Shown: positions 31,652 to 43,000, counted from the first letter of the stretch. The stretch is DNA of 64,000 nt from Bremia lactucae (GCF_004359215.1 NC_090610.1:5911869-5975868), one strand, 5' to 3'. Translations and numbers: made by a program. Notes: generated by a model from the letters alone, not told the origin.

Positions 31652-32706
31652 ATGCTTCGTCGAAGTTTGCTAAGCACGCTGCACCAGAAGCGCACTATCG
31701 CATCTACCATAAGGAATATGAACAATGGCTCAATGGCGATGGAGTCTAGCCTCGAAGCATCTAAAGAACGTATGTTTGGTAATGTTCCTGGCACTTTATG
31801 TTCTTTATAGATGATGTTTCCTACCGCAGAGGACTGTTGGAACTGCCACCACGCGACCGACTGCTGTTCATTTTTCTGCACCGCATGCAAAGCGATTCAG
31901 CCAATCGACACAGGTTGCCACTGCGACTACTTTGAAATATTTAAAGTGTGAGCATAGACTTGATAGAATTGTGAGTGAGTGACGGTGACAAATCGCTTGT
32001 TTTGATAAATTCCATTCCTCAAGGCCCAAAAGCTTTGATCTAGAGCCGCGCAGCATTGAACAGACATACTGGAACTTGCAGAAACGACTGCATCCGGACT
32101 TGTATGGATCTAAATCAGAGGTACTACCCTGTCCTGGCCAGTAGCCTACAATAGGAGAAGTATAAGCCGTATTATTTATGAAATCTAGGTTGAGAAAAAG
32201 CTGTCTGCGGTCAATTCTGCTGTCATTAATGATGCGTATAAAATTTTAAAAGAGCCGAACACGCGCATAAACTACTTGGTAAGTAGACTTGCCGTTAATC
32301 GTTAATGACCACACTAACTAATCACGTATGATTGTAAAGCTCACGCTGCATGGAGTTGATGCACTTGGAGAGACTGCAAGCACGGCTGTAGATTCTGAAT
32401 TACTTATGCAGACAATGGAGATAAGGTTAGTAGTATAAATAATTTCGTGCTGCGCGTTGCTGATATGACAATGCGAATTGTAATGTTTACAGGGAGCGTA
32501 TTGCAGAGGCGGCAGATGTAGACGCGCTGGAGAAGATTCGAAAAGAAATTTCGAAGCACATTGACGCCATTATTAACAAATTAGGGAAAGTGTACGACCG
32601 GGACCAAGACCTCGAATCTACGGAGCGTTATGCCGTAGAACTTCAGTACATGGTTAAGTGTGCAGAAGAGACCGAAACGAGAGAAGAAGAGCTGGACGGA
32701 TATTAG
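31652..32706 (+). CDS. HSCB: Mitochondrial Fe-S cluster co-chaperone HSCB (HscB/Jac1 family)
   Basis: J-domain co-chaperone that delivers the ISCU scaffold to the mitochondrial Hsp70 and stimulates its ATPase during iron-sulfur cluster transfer. Six exons splice in frame with GT-AG introns: 31652-31769, 31830-31947, 32024-32120, 32189-32278, 32340-32425, 32493-32706, giving 240 residues. The N-terminus MLRRSLLSTLHQKRTIAS is basic and lacks acidic residues, as expected of a mitochondrial presequence. C42, C45, C56 and C59 form the zinc-finger-like N-terminal domain found in animal-type HSCB and absent from bacterial HscB. The J domain follows, with SFDLEPRSIEQTYW and the HPD triad at residues 102-104. 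The C-terminal helical domain (about 155-240) is the ISCU-binding part. The start is the first ATG giving a presequence. It converges on the Cys-rich gene at 33068. Confidence 0.9.
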
Positions 32707-33067
32707 AAGCTTGCTTGGCTTCAGATTACCCTGTTTCGCAAGCAAACCTTTACAAGCCGTCTATCTAAAAAAGAGGACAATAAAATACAATTGATATGCT
32801 ACGGCTATAAAGTGCACATACGGGGTAGCTTTCAACAAGACACGCTGAGATGTGGTGCAGCTTTCTGTATAACTTAAAAATTAAACCTGATATATCAAAG
32901 GCCGACTTGAAGCAATTAGATGCACAAAATGTAATATTGTAAGAAGTGCATATATATCAAGCTTATAGGCACAATTTGTGCAGAGGGATCCAAATAATAA
33001 ACTTGATGAAGTCTATTCCCGTCGACAACGAATTGGTACTAAAGCGTTCGCAGTAAGTGGTTCTCTC
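32707..33067. other. convergent intergenic region
   Basis: 361 bp between the stop codons of HSCB (+) and the Cys-rich gene (-). No other gene was seen; it should contain both 3' UTRs. Confidence 0.6.
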
Positions 33068-33884
33068 TTAAACGCGGTCCATAGTCTCGTCTTGCACCTC
33101 GAACCCCTTCTCGCGCTCCCGGAGCTCGACGTTCACCTGAGCGGTCATGCATCCCTGCGTAGTAGCGTACGTGCACTGCGCGATGCAATACATAAGGTCC
33201 GCCAGGTCGCCCAACTCCGAGATACAGATGGACAATAGACTGCAGACACAACTGACCAGCTGGATGCAATTATTGCATCGCTAAGGACAATGAAAGAAAA
33301 GCACGTTGTCAATTATATAGCTGTGTTTTCAAGTGAAAACGACGACTGCTGCACTTACAATAATACGGTTATCCCACTTATCCGGCTGCAGACGGTAGCG
33401 ATCCATAACCAACATACGCGTGGCCGACACGGCGCAGCCGTTGCAGCAAAAGGACTGCGTAAGAAGTTAACGTTTAATAACACCACAGTCAGTTCAACTT
33501 TTTAATCAAAAGAAGCCACAAAAAGCAACGCGTACCTCGAGACATAGACAGAAGTTGGGGCAGCTAGACTCGCCACATTGACCGGAGCGCGCACAAGGCA
33601 CAAGTCCGTCCATATAGCCCTGACAGCACGTATAGTTGGACATGTCATAGTTTAATGCCTTACGCCGAATAACGATCTGCGCACAGCATGGACACAGGCA
33701 TGCGCTCATGCAGCCTAATAGCAAAGCATTCACACGTCAGTTTAACCTCCTTCAGCTCATTTCTTCGTTTGGACCTACACAAGGGATCGGCGCCAGGGGC
33801 GTGCATCATGCCAACTTGAAAAGAGCCCGGGTTGTTCTTGCGGACATCGTCCTCAACGGGATCGCCCGAGCACAGAATGCACAT
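33068..33884 (-). CDS. Conserved Cys-rich, possibly membrane-associated protein of unknown function
   Basis: Four exons on the minus strand, 33884-33779, 33714-33536, 33454-33359 and 33280-33068, join in frame through GT-AG introns of 64, 81 and 78 nt to give 197 residues. The protein is strongly Cys-rich: MCILCSGDPVEDD at the start; CCMSACLCPCCAQ, then NYDMSNYTCCQGYMDG, RSGQCGESSCPNFCLCLE; then FCCNGCAVSATRML and a segment RCNNCIQLVSCVCSLLSICI that could associate with a membrane. The arrangement (Cys-rich N-terminus, MS-Y-CCQG, C-G--SCPEFCLCLE, late CNNCIQ) resembles a conserved eukaryotic family I recall without an assigned function, broadly like PLAC8-type Cys-rich proteins. An in-frame stop lies just upstream of the chosen ATG, fixing the start. 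It diverges from the formin gene across 573 bp. Confidence 0.8.
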
Positions 33885-34457
33885 TACTCTGGCCTATTGT
33901 ACACGAATCAGTGGCAACTGAACTTCTTAGCCGCAACTTTGAGACTGGAGGAGAAGGGAGAAAGAAGCAGCGGGCAGTTTTATACGAGAACAGCTGCTGT
34001 GGGTTGTTCACATTGATTTTAGTCGGGTTACCGCTACTGTACCGGTAATGCTCGCAATAATAGAGCACGCAAACAATTCGTGGTGCTTTCTTATCCGTAA
34101 AAAACGTTTTTTTCACTCAGAAATCATTTTTTGGTACTATTAGGCGGCTTTGTTTTTTTCTCGTCTAGAATAAATACCTAAGCTTGAGGAACGCAAATAT
34201 GTCGATATAGTACGAGGTGGTACACTGTACCATTTAAGGGTGGACCCTCGTCTGCTCCCCCCGCAGAAGCTCAATTAAGGAAGCCAAGTACGCCCCGCTG
34301 CGACAGCGTTTGACTCGGTCGCCTCAAGCTAATTTTGTCTAAAAGGCACGTGGGTATTGACCGAAGAAGGTTACAGACTACACGCTAAGAATTCTGACGC
34401 CTTTGATCAAGTGGACAAAAGAAAAGAGAACACACTTTGGCGAGACGTATCGCTTAG
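33885..34457. promoter_or_regulatory. divergent promoter region
   Basis: 573 bp between the starts of the Cys-rich gene (-) and the formin gene (+). TCATTTT at 34124-34130 fits the loose oomycete initiator pattern YCAYTYY but such matches are common by chance. No other gene was recognised. Confidence 0.45.
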
Positions 34458-37400
34458 ATGTGGCGGAAGCGCCGCGGATCGCTTGGCGGCGGAAATGGGG
34501 CACGCGATTCGCCAAACATTATGAATTCTCACTCAATGTTACACACACCGTCTTCTATGTCCATCACCAGCACCAGTCCGTTCTTGGGTAGTGATCCCAA
34601 TGCCAACGACCGCGCCCTTGTCTTTCGTGTCGAGGTACCGACGCCAGGTCCATTAGGATTGGATTTGAGAGCGCGACATATTGAGCGGGATAAGCCACAG
34701 CGTGGTGCAGTTGTCAAAGGCTTTCGTCCGTTGCAAGGGGGGCAACCTGGATACGTAGAATCAACAGGCCGGGTTAAAATCGGGGATATCTTGCAGATTC
34801 TCCACCAAACTCCACTAGACGACATGCCTTTTGAACAGATTGTTAAGCATGCAATGCAGCTTCAACAAGATTCGACAGCGTGGCCTTTAGCAATGGAGTT
34901 TCGACGCGAGCCTGAGAAGCACGAGACAAACACCTCCTCCTCCTCATCTAAACCTCGACGTAATAGCTTTTTTCGCTCTTCCATTTCCATGTCGAATCCT
35001 GTTCAAGACGGCAATTTTAATGAAAAATTACAATATTTTCGTGATTTCTTTGCGACTCGGATTCCTACAGGTGGAGCTGTATCTAAGGAGAAAGAAAAAC
35101 CTCCCCGACCGCCGAAGTGGGATACCGTTGATGAAATGTATCGTGAGTTAATGGCAAAGCGTGGCGTCCCTGAAGATGTTATGGATGAACTTATACGGAT
35201 TGAGTCACTAGAAACCAAGTGGCACGTTGTTTGGTATGCACAGCAGAATGAAAACGAAGGTAATACAAAGTCTAACGCAACCGAAGCAGAAAAATTTGCG
35301 GAAAATCTAGTCACGTTAAAGTGGGACAACAAAGGCTTGAAGGATCTTGAGGCCCTTCGAGCCAAGATTTCAATTGCATCAACGGACTGGTTAGAGGCGT
35401 TTTTGGCTCATTTTGGCTTGGATTACCTGACGATGAAGCTTCCAGATCCATCCCCGTTTCCAATTGAAATATCGAAGTATGAAAAAGCAACGCGTGTGTG
35501 TGAAGTAATTTTGCGAATTTTACGGTCGTTGACTCACTTTACAGCAGGTGTGGAAGCCATAACAAATACCCCAGGGCTTGTCAAACGGGTGGCGTTGTGT
35601 TTTCACACAGAAAATGGAGATGTAAAAAAGTATACTTTACAGCTGCTTGGAATTGTCTGCTACAACAGTGCTGCAGGACACACTGCTGTCATTGAGGCGT
35701 TTGATCATTATAAAGAAACCAAAGGCGAAAGTATTCGCTTTAGTTGTCTGCGAGATGCGCTAAAATCGACCAGATATTCGCTTGTGTTTAAGGAAGACGT
35801 GTTGAGTTTTGTGAATATTATTGTGAATAAGGCCATCCGGTTGGAAGATCGATTGGCAATTCGTTCCGACTTTATGGCACTTAAAATGGCTGGGTACTTT
35901 GAAGAGATTCGTGCTAAATCTCTTGCTGTCCAACGCACGAAGTATCCGCTTGCTAGCTCTGCGGCCGCCAAGATACCCGAAATTGGTTCTTACGGTGTTC
36001 CGTCCCCAGTCCACGATGCTCCAGCAACTCCTTCTCCAATTCTGCACAAACACATTGCAAGAAATAGTCCATCGCCCGTCTTTAATCGATCGACCAATTC
36101 TCCTATTATTGGACGCGGAAAAGATCCTGGAACACCTATAAGCAGACTAGACACGCTGAATACTCTTAGTGGAAAGCGATCGTCAATAAGTAAATGTTCC
36201 GATGGGCGTAATGGTCGCCTTTCAGCGAGTAAAAGCGCGCCTCCATCGCCTATAGATCGAGAATCAGTAGCGCTGTCTCCGGATGGAGCAAGTGCTCGGT
36301 CTTCACTTCCGCTAGAAATTAAAAACGGTATTAGGTATGGAAGCGGGGGCAATAGCATTATCAGCAGTTCAGTAACGCAACTTCGGAATCAATTGGACAA
36401 CATGGAGAAACAGATTGATGTTTTCGAGCAATTTATGGAAGACGACCGTAAAGACACAATTTACGAGCAGACAGATTTGGCGTCGGTAGATAGTGTCTAT
36501 CGGTCTTTGTTTGGCAGCGTGACAAATGACCCCGAGCTACAAGCATGTTTTCTGTCAATTTTGCAGCAATTGCTCTTTATTCCTGGTGATCGCGTGATTG
36601 GAAAGGAAATGTGGGCATTGTCCGAAAAAGTGATGAAGCAAATCACACTGTTAGCTCCAGTTGAAGAAGTACGAAAATTTGAGCTTGGATACGATGATCG
36701 CAAAACACTTTTAAAGATGAGGGATCGGTACGCTCAATTCCTGCAGAAATGTGCTGACCAAGACCCAACGTTTCATTTCCGAATGGGTCCAATTATTTTA
36801 ATTGACAACAACGACCGCGACCACGATGACCTTTCGCTTTCAGATGTTGCTGCCGAGGAGACTGATGAAGAGGAGACTGCATCAAGTGTCGCAGCGCGTG
36901 ACCACCCAGACTTGATGAAGTATTTTAAATTATTAAAGATGGGAATGCCTTTATCACATGTGCAGCTCAAGATGAGCAGTGAAGTTCAGTCCTTTGATCC
37001 GTCAGTTTTAGAAACTCCTGACAAAATGCTTCACATTTTGAATGCTGGCAGTGAAGCCATAGAGAAAAAAGGCATCCGAGCGGAAGAACATGATAAATTT
37101 GCCAAATATTTTAAGCTGAAAAAGATGGGAATGCCCATGCCACATATTCAGCTGAAGATGTCGGCGGATGGACTTGACAGTTCAATGTTAGAGACGCCGG
37201 ATCTACTTCTTGATAAAGACGGGAATGAGGTGAAACAGCCTTTGACGAGTGCGCGCTTTGCTGGTACTCCAGTTAAAGATCACGAGAAGTATGCCAAGTT
37301 TTTTAAATTGCTTAAGATGGGTATGTCGCTTGAGCATATTCAGTTAAAGGCATCTTCCGAGGGGCTCGATGGCTCATTGCTTAGCACACCTGACCAACTT

Positions 37401-39929
37401 GTAGATGCAGATGGCAAGCTCTTTGTCGATGAAGTTTCGAAACAAAGCTTCCAAGGCATTCCTGTGAAAGAGCATGAAAAATATGTCAAATTTTTTAAAT
37501 TGATGAAGATGGGTATGCCATTGGAGCACATAAAGGTGAAGGCAATGGCGGAGGGATTGGATACAGACCTTTTATTAGAACCTGACACTCTTTTAAACGA
37601 AGATGGGAGCAAGTTACGTACTGAAAAGGTTCTAGTCAAGGTGAAAGACCATGCAAAGTTTACCAAGTTTTTCAAGCTTATGAAAATGGGAATGTCTATG
37701 GAGCAAGTACATTTAAAAGCATGTGCTGAAGGTCTGGATGGCAACTTACTGTCTACTCCAGACGTACTAGTCGATGGCGATGGAAATGTTTTGGATTTGC
37801 CTCATGCGAAGCACGTGAGAGGTACACAAGTAAAGGACCACAAAAAGTTTGCCAAGTTTTTTAAACTTTTAACGATGGGCATGCCAATGGAGCATGTGAA
37901 GCTTAAAGTTTTGTCTGAAGGCCTTGACGCTATACTTTTGGAAACACCCGACAAGTTGGTCGACGAAAATGGGAAGGAAATGAAGCATGAAGCTTTGGAG
38001 TCGAAGCCAATTCCGGTTAAGGAACACGAAAAATTTGCCAAGATGTTTAAATTGATAAAAATGGGAATGCCACTTGCTCAAGTCAAGTTGAAAGCAGCGT
38101 CGGAGGGATTAGATGGTAATCTTCTCGATACGCCTGATCAACTGGTTGATAAAGAAGGAAAAGCGGTGAAATTACGTGGCAAGGAGAGAATAAAGGCATC
38201 GGAACATACGAGCTACGCCAAATATTTTAAGTTATTGAAGATGGGCATGCCACGCCAACAGCTAGAATTGAGGATGAATGCTGAAGCGTTAGACCCGAAT
38301 TTGTTAGACACACCGGAGGAAATGATTTCAGTAGACTTAACAGGTGCAGCAGATCTTAAGGCACCTGAAAATTCTGTCAAAATGCCACCTCCGAAGCCAA
38401 AGCTTCGAAACTTATATTGGGAGGCAGTCAAGACTGAGGAAACATCTGGCACTATTTGGGAAAGTTTTATTAAAGAAAAAGAGAAACAAATGAAGGGCCC
38501 TTTGAGCGCCGCGAATGTATCTGTAAAGTCCAATCTCGAGACTTCAACAAGGGATGCAGTTTTGGACAAGTTTCTTGACCAACTCTCGGAGATTTTTGTG
38601 AATAAACCTCCTAAGACAAAGGAATCGGAATTGATTGTTCCTACTAAGCGTCGGGCTCCTACGCGTGTTGCGCTAATTGACGCAAAACGCGCGAACAATA
38701 TTGGAATCATGTTGGCACGTTTTCGACTTCCTTATTATAAGCTTCGGAATGCAGTGTTATTGGTTGACAAAGAGTTGCTTTCCGTCGAACGCGTTTCATT
38801 ACTACTGCAGTTTGCTCCCGAAGATGAAGAGCTGGATGCCGTACGAGGGTATACTGGGGATACGAAGCTGTTGGGGGATGCTGAGCAATATTTTCGTGAA
38901 ATGGAGTGCGTGCCTCGATTAACTTCTCGATTACAAGCGATACATGCAACGTGGCAATTTGACGCATATGTTGACGAACAGCGTAAATTGATGGAGGCAG
39001 TATCGAACGCATGTCGAGAGCTGCAAAAATGCGACCTCTTGAAGGAGATTTTCCGTGTTGTGCTGTCGCTTGGAAATGCGCTGAATGATGGCACGGCACG
39101 TGGGGATGCCAAAGGGTTTCGATTAAATATATTGCTTAAGCTTAACCAAGTCAAAGCAGCCGACAACTCGATGAATCTGCTTAATTATGTTGCCAAGGTG
39201 CTGCGTGCCAAGAATCCAGCAATTGTTGCGTTTGACAATAGTTTGCCTTCTATCGAAAGCGCAAGTCGTGTCACGACGCAAATGCTTAAAGCTGGTGAAA
39301 GTGCTGTTCGAAAGGCTGCAAATCTCATTTTAAATGAACTTGAAGTGCACGCAAAGTTGCCCGAGAAATCATATTCACAGCCTGACGATGCTGACATTGC
39401 TGAAGCGATTTCAGATCGTTTCCAAGACGTTGTTAAGCCATTTGCTGATCGTGCGAAAAAAGCATCGGAACAGATTACAGAGGACCTTGACGCGATGATG
39501 AAGCGCTTTGAAGAAACGGCTTCGTATTATGGGGAAGACCCGTTAAGTCCAGACTGCGGACCCGATGCGTTCTTTTCTATCTTTTACTCTTTTGCCAAAG
39601 TGCTTCAGTCTGCCGACCGGGATAATGAACGCAAGCGCATTGCCGAGGAGCGAAAAATTCGTCGTGAAGAGGAAACCAAGAAACGTCTCGAGCAGCTTAA
39701 ATTAAAAAAGAAGAGGAGCGGCTTTGCGACATTAAAAACTGGCGACGTGGATGATATTGTATCAAAAATCCGTGCAAAGCGTGTCGAAGAAAAACGGCGC
39801 GAGCTGCTTCAAGCAAATGGGTCAGCACCTTCGTCGACGGGATCAAATCGCGGATTAGCTACTGCGCCGCACAGTAGCAGCAATACCGCCAACGCTATCG
39901 TGCTGACGCCCGCCATGAAGGCTGTATAG
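34458..39929 (+). CDS. Formin with PDZ domain, GBD/FH3 region, eight internal repeats and FH2
   Basis: An actin-nucleating formin of 1823 residues in a single exon. Residues about 52-155 form a PDZ domain (GPLGLDLRARH, VKIGDILQILHQTPL). About 175-510 is a GBD/FH3-type armadillo region (VPEDVMDELIRIESLETKWH, IIVNKAIRLEDRLAIRSD), expected to bind Rho-type GTPases. A Ser/Pro linker and a short coiled coil (about 640-665) follow. About 815-1290 are eight repeats of roughly 55 residues with core KFFKLLKMGMSLEHIQLK and a TPD motif. FH2 starts at 1310 (RNLYWEAVKTEE) and includes VVLSLGNALNDGTARGDAKG; it runs to about 1700. The basic tail (VDDIVSKIRAKRVEEKRREL) could act as an autoinhibitory DAD. The proline-rich FH1 is reduced to a few prolines. 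The first ATG (34458) is used; ATG at 34521 is a possible alternative. Its stop is 146 bp before MCM4. Confidence 0.92.
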   Translation: MWRKRRGSLGGGNGARDSPNIMNSHSMLHTPSSMSITSTSPFLGSDPNANDRALVFRVEVPTPGPLGLDLRARHIERDKPQRGAVVKGFRPLQGGQPGYVESTGRVKIGDILQILHQTPLDDMPFEQIVKHAMQLQQDSTAWPLAMEFRREPEKHETNTSSSSSKPRRNSFFRSSISMSNPVQDGNFNEKLQYFRDFFATRIPTGGAVSKEKEKPPRPPKWDTVDEMYRELMAKRGVPEDVMDELIRIESLETKWHVVWYAQQNENEGNTKSNATEAEKFAENLVTLKWDNKGLKDLEALRAKISIASTDWLEAFLAHFGLDYLTMKLPDPSPFPIEISKYEKATRVCEVILRILRSLTHFTAGVEAITNTPGLVKRVALCFHTENGDVKKYTLQLLGIVCYNSAAGHTAVIEAFDHYKETKGESIRFSCLRDALKSTRYSLVFKEDVLSFVNIIVNKAIRLEDRLAIRSDFMALKMAGYFEEIRAKSLAVQRTKYPLASSAAAKIPEIGSYGVPSPVHDAPATPSPILHKHIARNSPSPVFNRSTNSPIIGRGKDPGTPISRLDTLNTLSGKRSSISKCSDGRNGRLSASKSAPPSPIDRESVALSPDGASARSSLPLEIKNGIRYGSGGNSIISSSVTQLRNQLDNMEKQIDVFEQFMEDDRKDTIYEQTDLASVDSVYRSLFGSVTNDPELQACFLSILQQLLFIPGDRVIGKEMWALSEKVMKQITLLAPVEEVRKFELGYDDRKTLLKMRDRYAQFLQKCADQDPTFHFRMGPIILIDNNDRDHDDLSLSDVAAEETDEEETASSVAARDHPDLMKYFKLLKMGMPLSHVQLKMSSEVQSFDPSVLETPDKMLHILNAGSEAIEKKGIRAEEHDKFAKYFKLKKMGMPMPHIQLKMSADGLDSSMLETPDLLLDKDGNEVKQPLTSARFAGTPVKDHEKYAKFFKLLKMGMSLEHIQLKASSEGLDGSLLSTPDQLVDADGKLFVDEVSKQSFQGIPVKEHEKYVKFFKLMKMGMPLEHIKVKAMAEGLDTDLLLEPDTLLNEDGSKLRTEKVLVKVKDHAKFTKFFKLMKMGMSMEQVHLKACAEGLDGNLLSTPDVLVDGDGNVLDLPHAKHVRGTQVKDHKKFAKFFKLLTMGMPMEHVKLKVLSEGLDAILLETPDKLVDENGKEMKHEALESKPIPVKEHEKFAKMFKLIKMGMPLAQVKLKAASEGLDGNLLDTPDQLVDKEGKAVKLRGKERIKASEHTSYAKYFKLLKMGMPRQQLELRMNAEALDPNLLDTPEEMISVDLTGAADLKAPENSVKMPPPKPKLRNLYWEAVKTEETSGTIWESFIKEKEKQMKGPLSAANVSVKSNLETSTRDAVLDKFLDQLSEIFVNKPPKTKESELIVPTKRRAPTRVALIDAKRANNIGIMLARFRLPYYKLRNAVLLVDKELLSVERVSLLLQFAPEDEELDAVRGYTGDTKLLGDAEQYFREMECVPRLTSRLQAIHATWQFDAYVDEQRKLMEAVSNACRELQKCDLLKEIFRVVLSLGNALNDGTARGDAKGFRLNILLKLNQVKAADNSMNLLNYVAKVLRAKNPAIVAFDNSLPSIESASRVTTQMLKAGESAVRKAANLILNELEVHAKLPEKSYSQPDDADIAEAISDRFQDVVKPFADRAKKASEQITEDLDAMMKRFEETASYYGEDPLSPDCGPDAFFSIFYSFAKVLQSADRDNERKRIAEERKIRREEETKKRLEQLKLKKKRSGFATLKTGDVDDIVSKIRAKRVEEKRRELLQANGSAPSSTGSNRGLATAPHSSSNTANAIVLTPAMKAV
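36901..38330 (+). repeat. eight tandem coding repeats inside the formin
   Basis: Eight units of 120-180 bp encode [K/E]-H-x-K-[F/Y]-x-K-[F/Y]-F-K-L-x-K-M-G-M-P-x-x-H-[I/V]-x-L-K, then xEGLD..LL.TPD. The period is not constant and the DNA has diverged between units while the protein core is kept, so this is an old, selected protein repeat and not a recent microsatellite. Confidence 0.9.
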
Positions 39930-40075
39930 TTGGCGTGTAAAATTCAGTCTTAAATATAGGCATAAAGGTTAAAAGTGCCTCAAGTAAATGGACCATAGCA
40001 AACTTCTGGCAATTATTGTAACTTGATAAAGATACAAATTATGCACAAACATGCAAAAAGATAGATGTAAAAGAC
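39930..40075 (+). promoter_or_regulatory. short formin-MCM4 intergenic region
   Basis: Only 146 bp separate the formin stop from the MCM4 start, so the formin terminator and the MCM4 promoter must lie within this interval or inside the formin 3' coding region. No defined motif was identified. Confidence 0.5.
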
Positions 40076-43000
40076 ATGGACGGTGGCAATGAGTCACCAC
40101 CTCCGGCCTCGCCGCCTTCGCCATTAAGCCCCGCACGACCAGCGCCTCGGTACCTGTCACGCGATACGATCAACTCTCCACCGTCGATATCTATTCCGGT
40201 ATCGGCTGCATCTGCACGCGATGAAGGTCGTCCTAGGTCGCCAATGTCGGCATCCGTTTCGGCCATATCTGCGTCTGCTGTGTCCGCCACGGACATGACA
40301 GGGCGATACGGCTTCGCTGAGATGAGTGCTTCGATTGATGCTACGCCTGCGCCGAGATATCTTGGCCGATACGAAGATGCAGCCGACGACGCTGAATCCG
40401 GACACGACGACGTTGAGGCGGAGCTGCGGCGCATGGCCCAGCGTCAATTGCCGCGCGGAGACTTAGGCCGTCGTGAGTGGAGACTTGACGGCTTTCAATC
40501 ACAGCAAAGACCTGAACGTTCGAATATGGAAGGTGCTCCATCCTCGCCAAGCAGCAGCTCAATGGCCAGCATCCGCAGTAGTAGGTCTGGTATACCGACG
40601 CCCATGCAGACGGCGTTGCCACAGCCTCCGCCGTCACCACCCAACTCGCCACCTTCTAGTGCGTCGGCATCTGCATCGGTGTCTGCATCAACCGAATTGC
40701 ACTTACAGAGACAGCAGCAGGAGGAACACCAGGCCTTCTCGGGTGCCGTGGTGTGGGGTACCAATATCAGTGTCTCTGAGAGCATGGAGCTCTTTCGAGG
40801 GTTCTTACACCAGTATAGACCGAGGAATAGTGACGCGAATGATACACCGTACTACATTAAAGCACTGCGGACGCTTGCATTGACTCAATCGCTGGTCTTT
40901 GATCTCGACACGCAAAACTTACGGCAATTTCATAGTGTTCGAAAGCTGTATAATCAGCTCATCTTGTTTCCACAGGTTCTTATTCGTATTCTGGATATGG
41001 TCGTCACCGAAGAGTATCATGCGCTTTTGGCGAGTCCAGGAGCAGGGCTTGAACGTCTTGACAATTTGGCAAATGTAGCTCTTCAGGTTCGACCGTACAA
41101 CTTGCGCGAAGTGTCTCCTATGCGTCATTTGAACCCGGCAGATATCGACCAGTTGGTGTGCTTGAAAGGAATGGTTACCCGCTGTAGTGGTGTCTTGCCG
41201 GATCTTAAGGAAGCGTTCTTTCGCTGTGCCATTTGCCACGCAACGACACAAGTCGCTTTAGATCGTGGCCGTATTGAAGAACCGACTAGTTGCACGCGAT
41301 GCCAGTCTCGAATGTGCATGGAGATGATTCACAACCGCTGTGCGTTTACTGACAAGCAAATGATAAAGATGCAGGAGACTCCAGATGCCATTCCCGAAGG
41401 CGAGACGCCATACACGGTGCTTTTATTTGCCTTCGATGACCTCGTCGATGGCGTGCGACCTGGTGATAAAGTCGAAGTGACAGGTATTTATCGTGCTGTG
41501 CCGATGCGCTCAAATTCACGCCAACGCGTTGTAAAGTCCGTATTCAAGACGTACGTGGATGTTGTGCATTTTCGTCGGGTAGACGAACTCACCCGACGTG
41601 AGGAGGGCGAGAATGGGGAGAACATTAATTCTCTTGCACTGGAAAAGGAGTTTGAAACGAGCGTGATTGGACCAGCAGACATTGACGTAGAGATGCCAGA
41701 CCCTTCCGAAGAGCACGAAGTCGCTGTTGCAGTCGCTGATGCGCAGCAGGTACGAATGCTGGCAGCTTTTCGCCGCATAGCTGCGCACCCTCGAGTGTAT
41801 GAAAACCTGGCTCACTCTTTAGCGCCATCCATTTGGGAGCTTGATGACGTGAAGAAAGGAATCTTGTGCATGCTGTTCGGAGGCACACGAAAAGACGGAA
41901 GTAGCGGCAGCGTCAATGAGGTCGAAAGTGAGCACGAGTATAGCGGTGTCGCGCCTAAACGTAGAAACATGCGCTCAGACATGAATATTTTGCTATGCGG
42001 TGATCCTGGAACATCTAAATCTCAGTTGCTATCGTATGTGCACAAGCTATCACCGCGAAGTATTTACACGTCTGGCAAAGGAAGTTCAGCTGTTGGTCTC
42101 ACGGCATCACTTATTCGCGATTTGGAAACGAACGACCTCGTGCTCGAGTCAGGTGCTCTGGTTCTCTCCGATGACGGAATTTGCTGTATCGATGAATTTG
42201 ACAAGATGAGTGACTCAGCTCGCTCGGTGCTTCACGAAGTTATGGAACAGCAGACTGTGAGTATTGCCAAAGCTGGTATTATCTGTTCGCTTAACGCACG
42301 AGCATCCATTCTCGCGTCTGCCAATCCCATCGAGTCACGCTATAATCCGAACAAGAGTGTGGTGGAAAATGTGAATATAGTGCCCACGCTACTTTCACGA
42401 TTCGACCTTATTTATCTCATCCTTGATAAGCCTCAAGCCGAATCCGACCGAAAGCTTGCTAAGCACATTGTTGCTCTATATTATGATGAAGAAACTCGCA
42501 CACGCGTTCGAGCTCAAACGCGACGTGGTGAGGATACACCGCAGCTAATTAGTATGAAGCTCCTGACAGAATACATTTCGTATGCTAAGCGCCACATTCA
42601 CCCAACACTGTCCGCGGAGGCTCGGGTCAGTCTCATTCGTGCGTATTTAGATCTCCGACGAATGGGTGGCGCAAGTGCTGCTTCAGCGAAAAAGAATATT
42701 ACAGCAACACCGCGTCAGCTCGAGTCACTTATTCGTATTTCTGAAGCTCTTGCGAAGCTCAAACTGTGTAAAACTGTGACTTCTAATGATGTCAAGGAAG
42801 CGCTGCGTCTTATGAATGTAGCGACACAGCGAGCAGCGATGGATCCGCGGACGGGCACTATTGATATGGACATGATTAACACAGGTCACAGTGTATTAGA
42901 GCGCGAGGTTCTCGCTGAACTCATGACCGGTGTAAAGGAGATATTGGGCGAGACGCCGAATCAATCAATGACAGTGTACGAAACTCGCCGACGCTTGGAA

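Noticed and set aside
32978..33238. Plus-strand 86-codon frame with helical look
   Set aside because: It lies opposite exon 4 of the spliced Cys-rich gene, whose four exons join in frame with good splice sites; the plus frame is a shadow.
33290..33505. Plus-strand frame continuing after a TAG in the same phase
   Set aside because: Overlaps exons and introns of the minus-strand Cys-rich gene and has no recognisable content.
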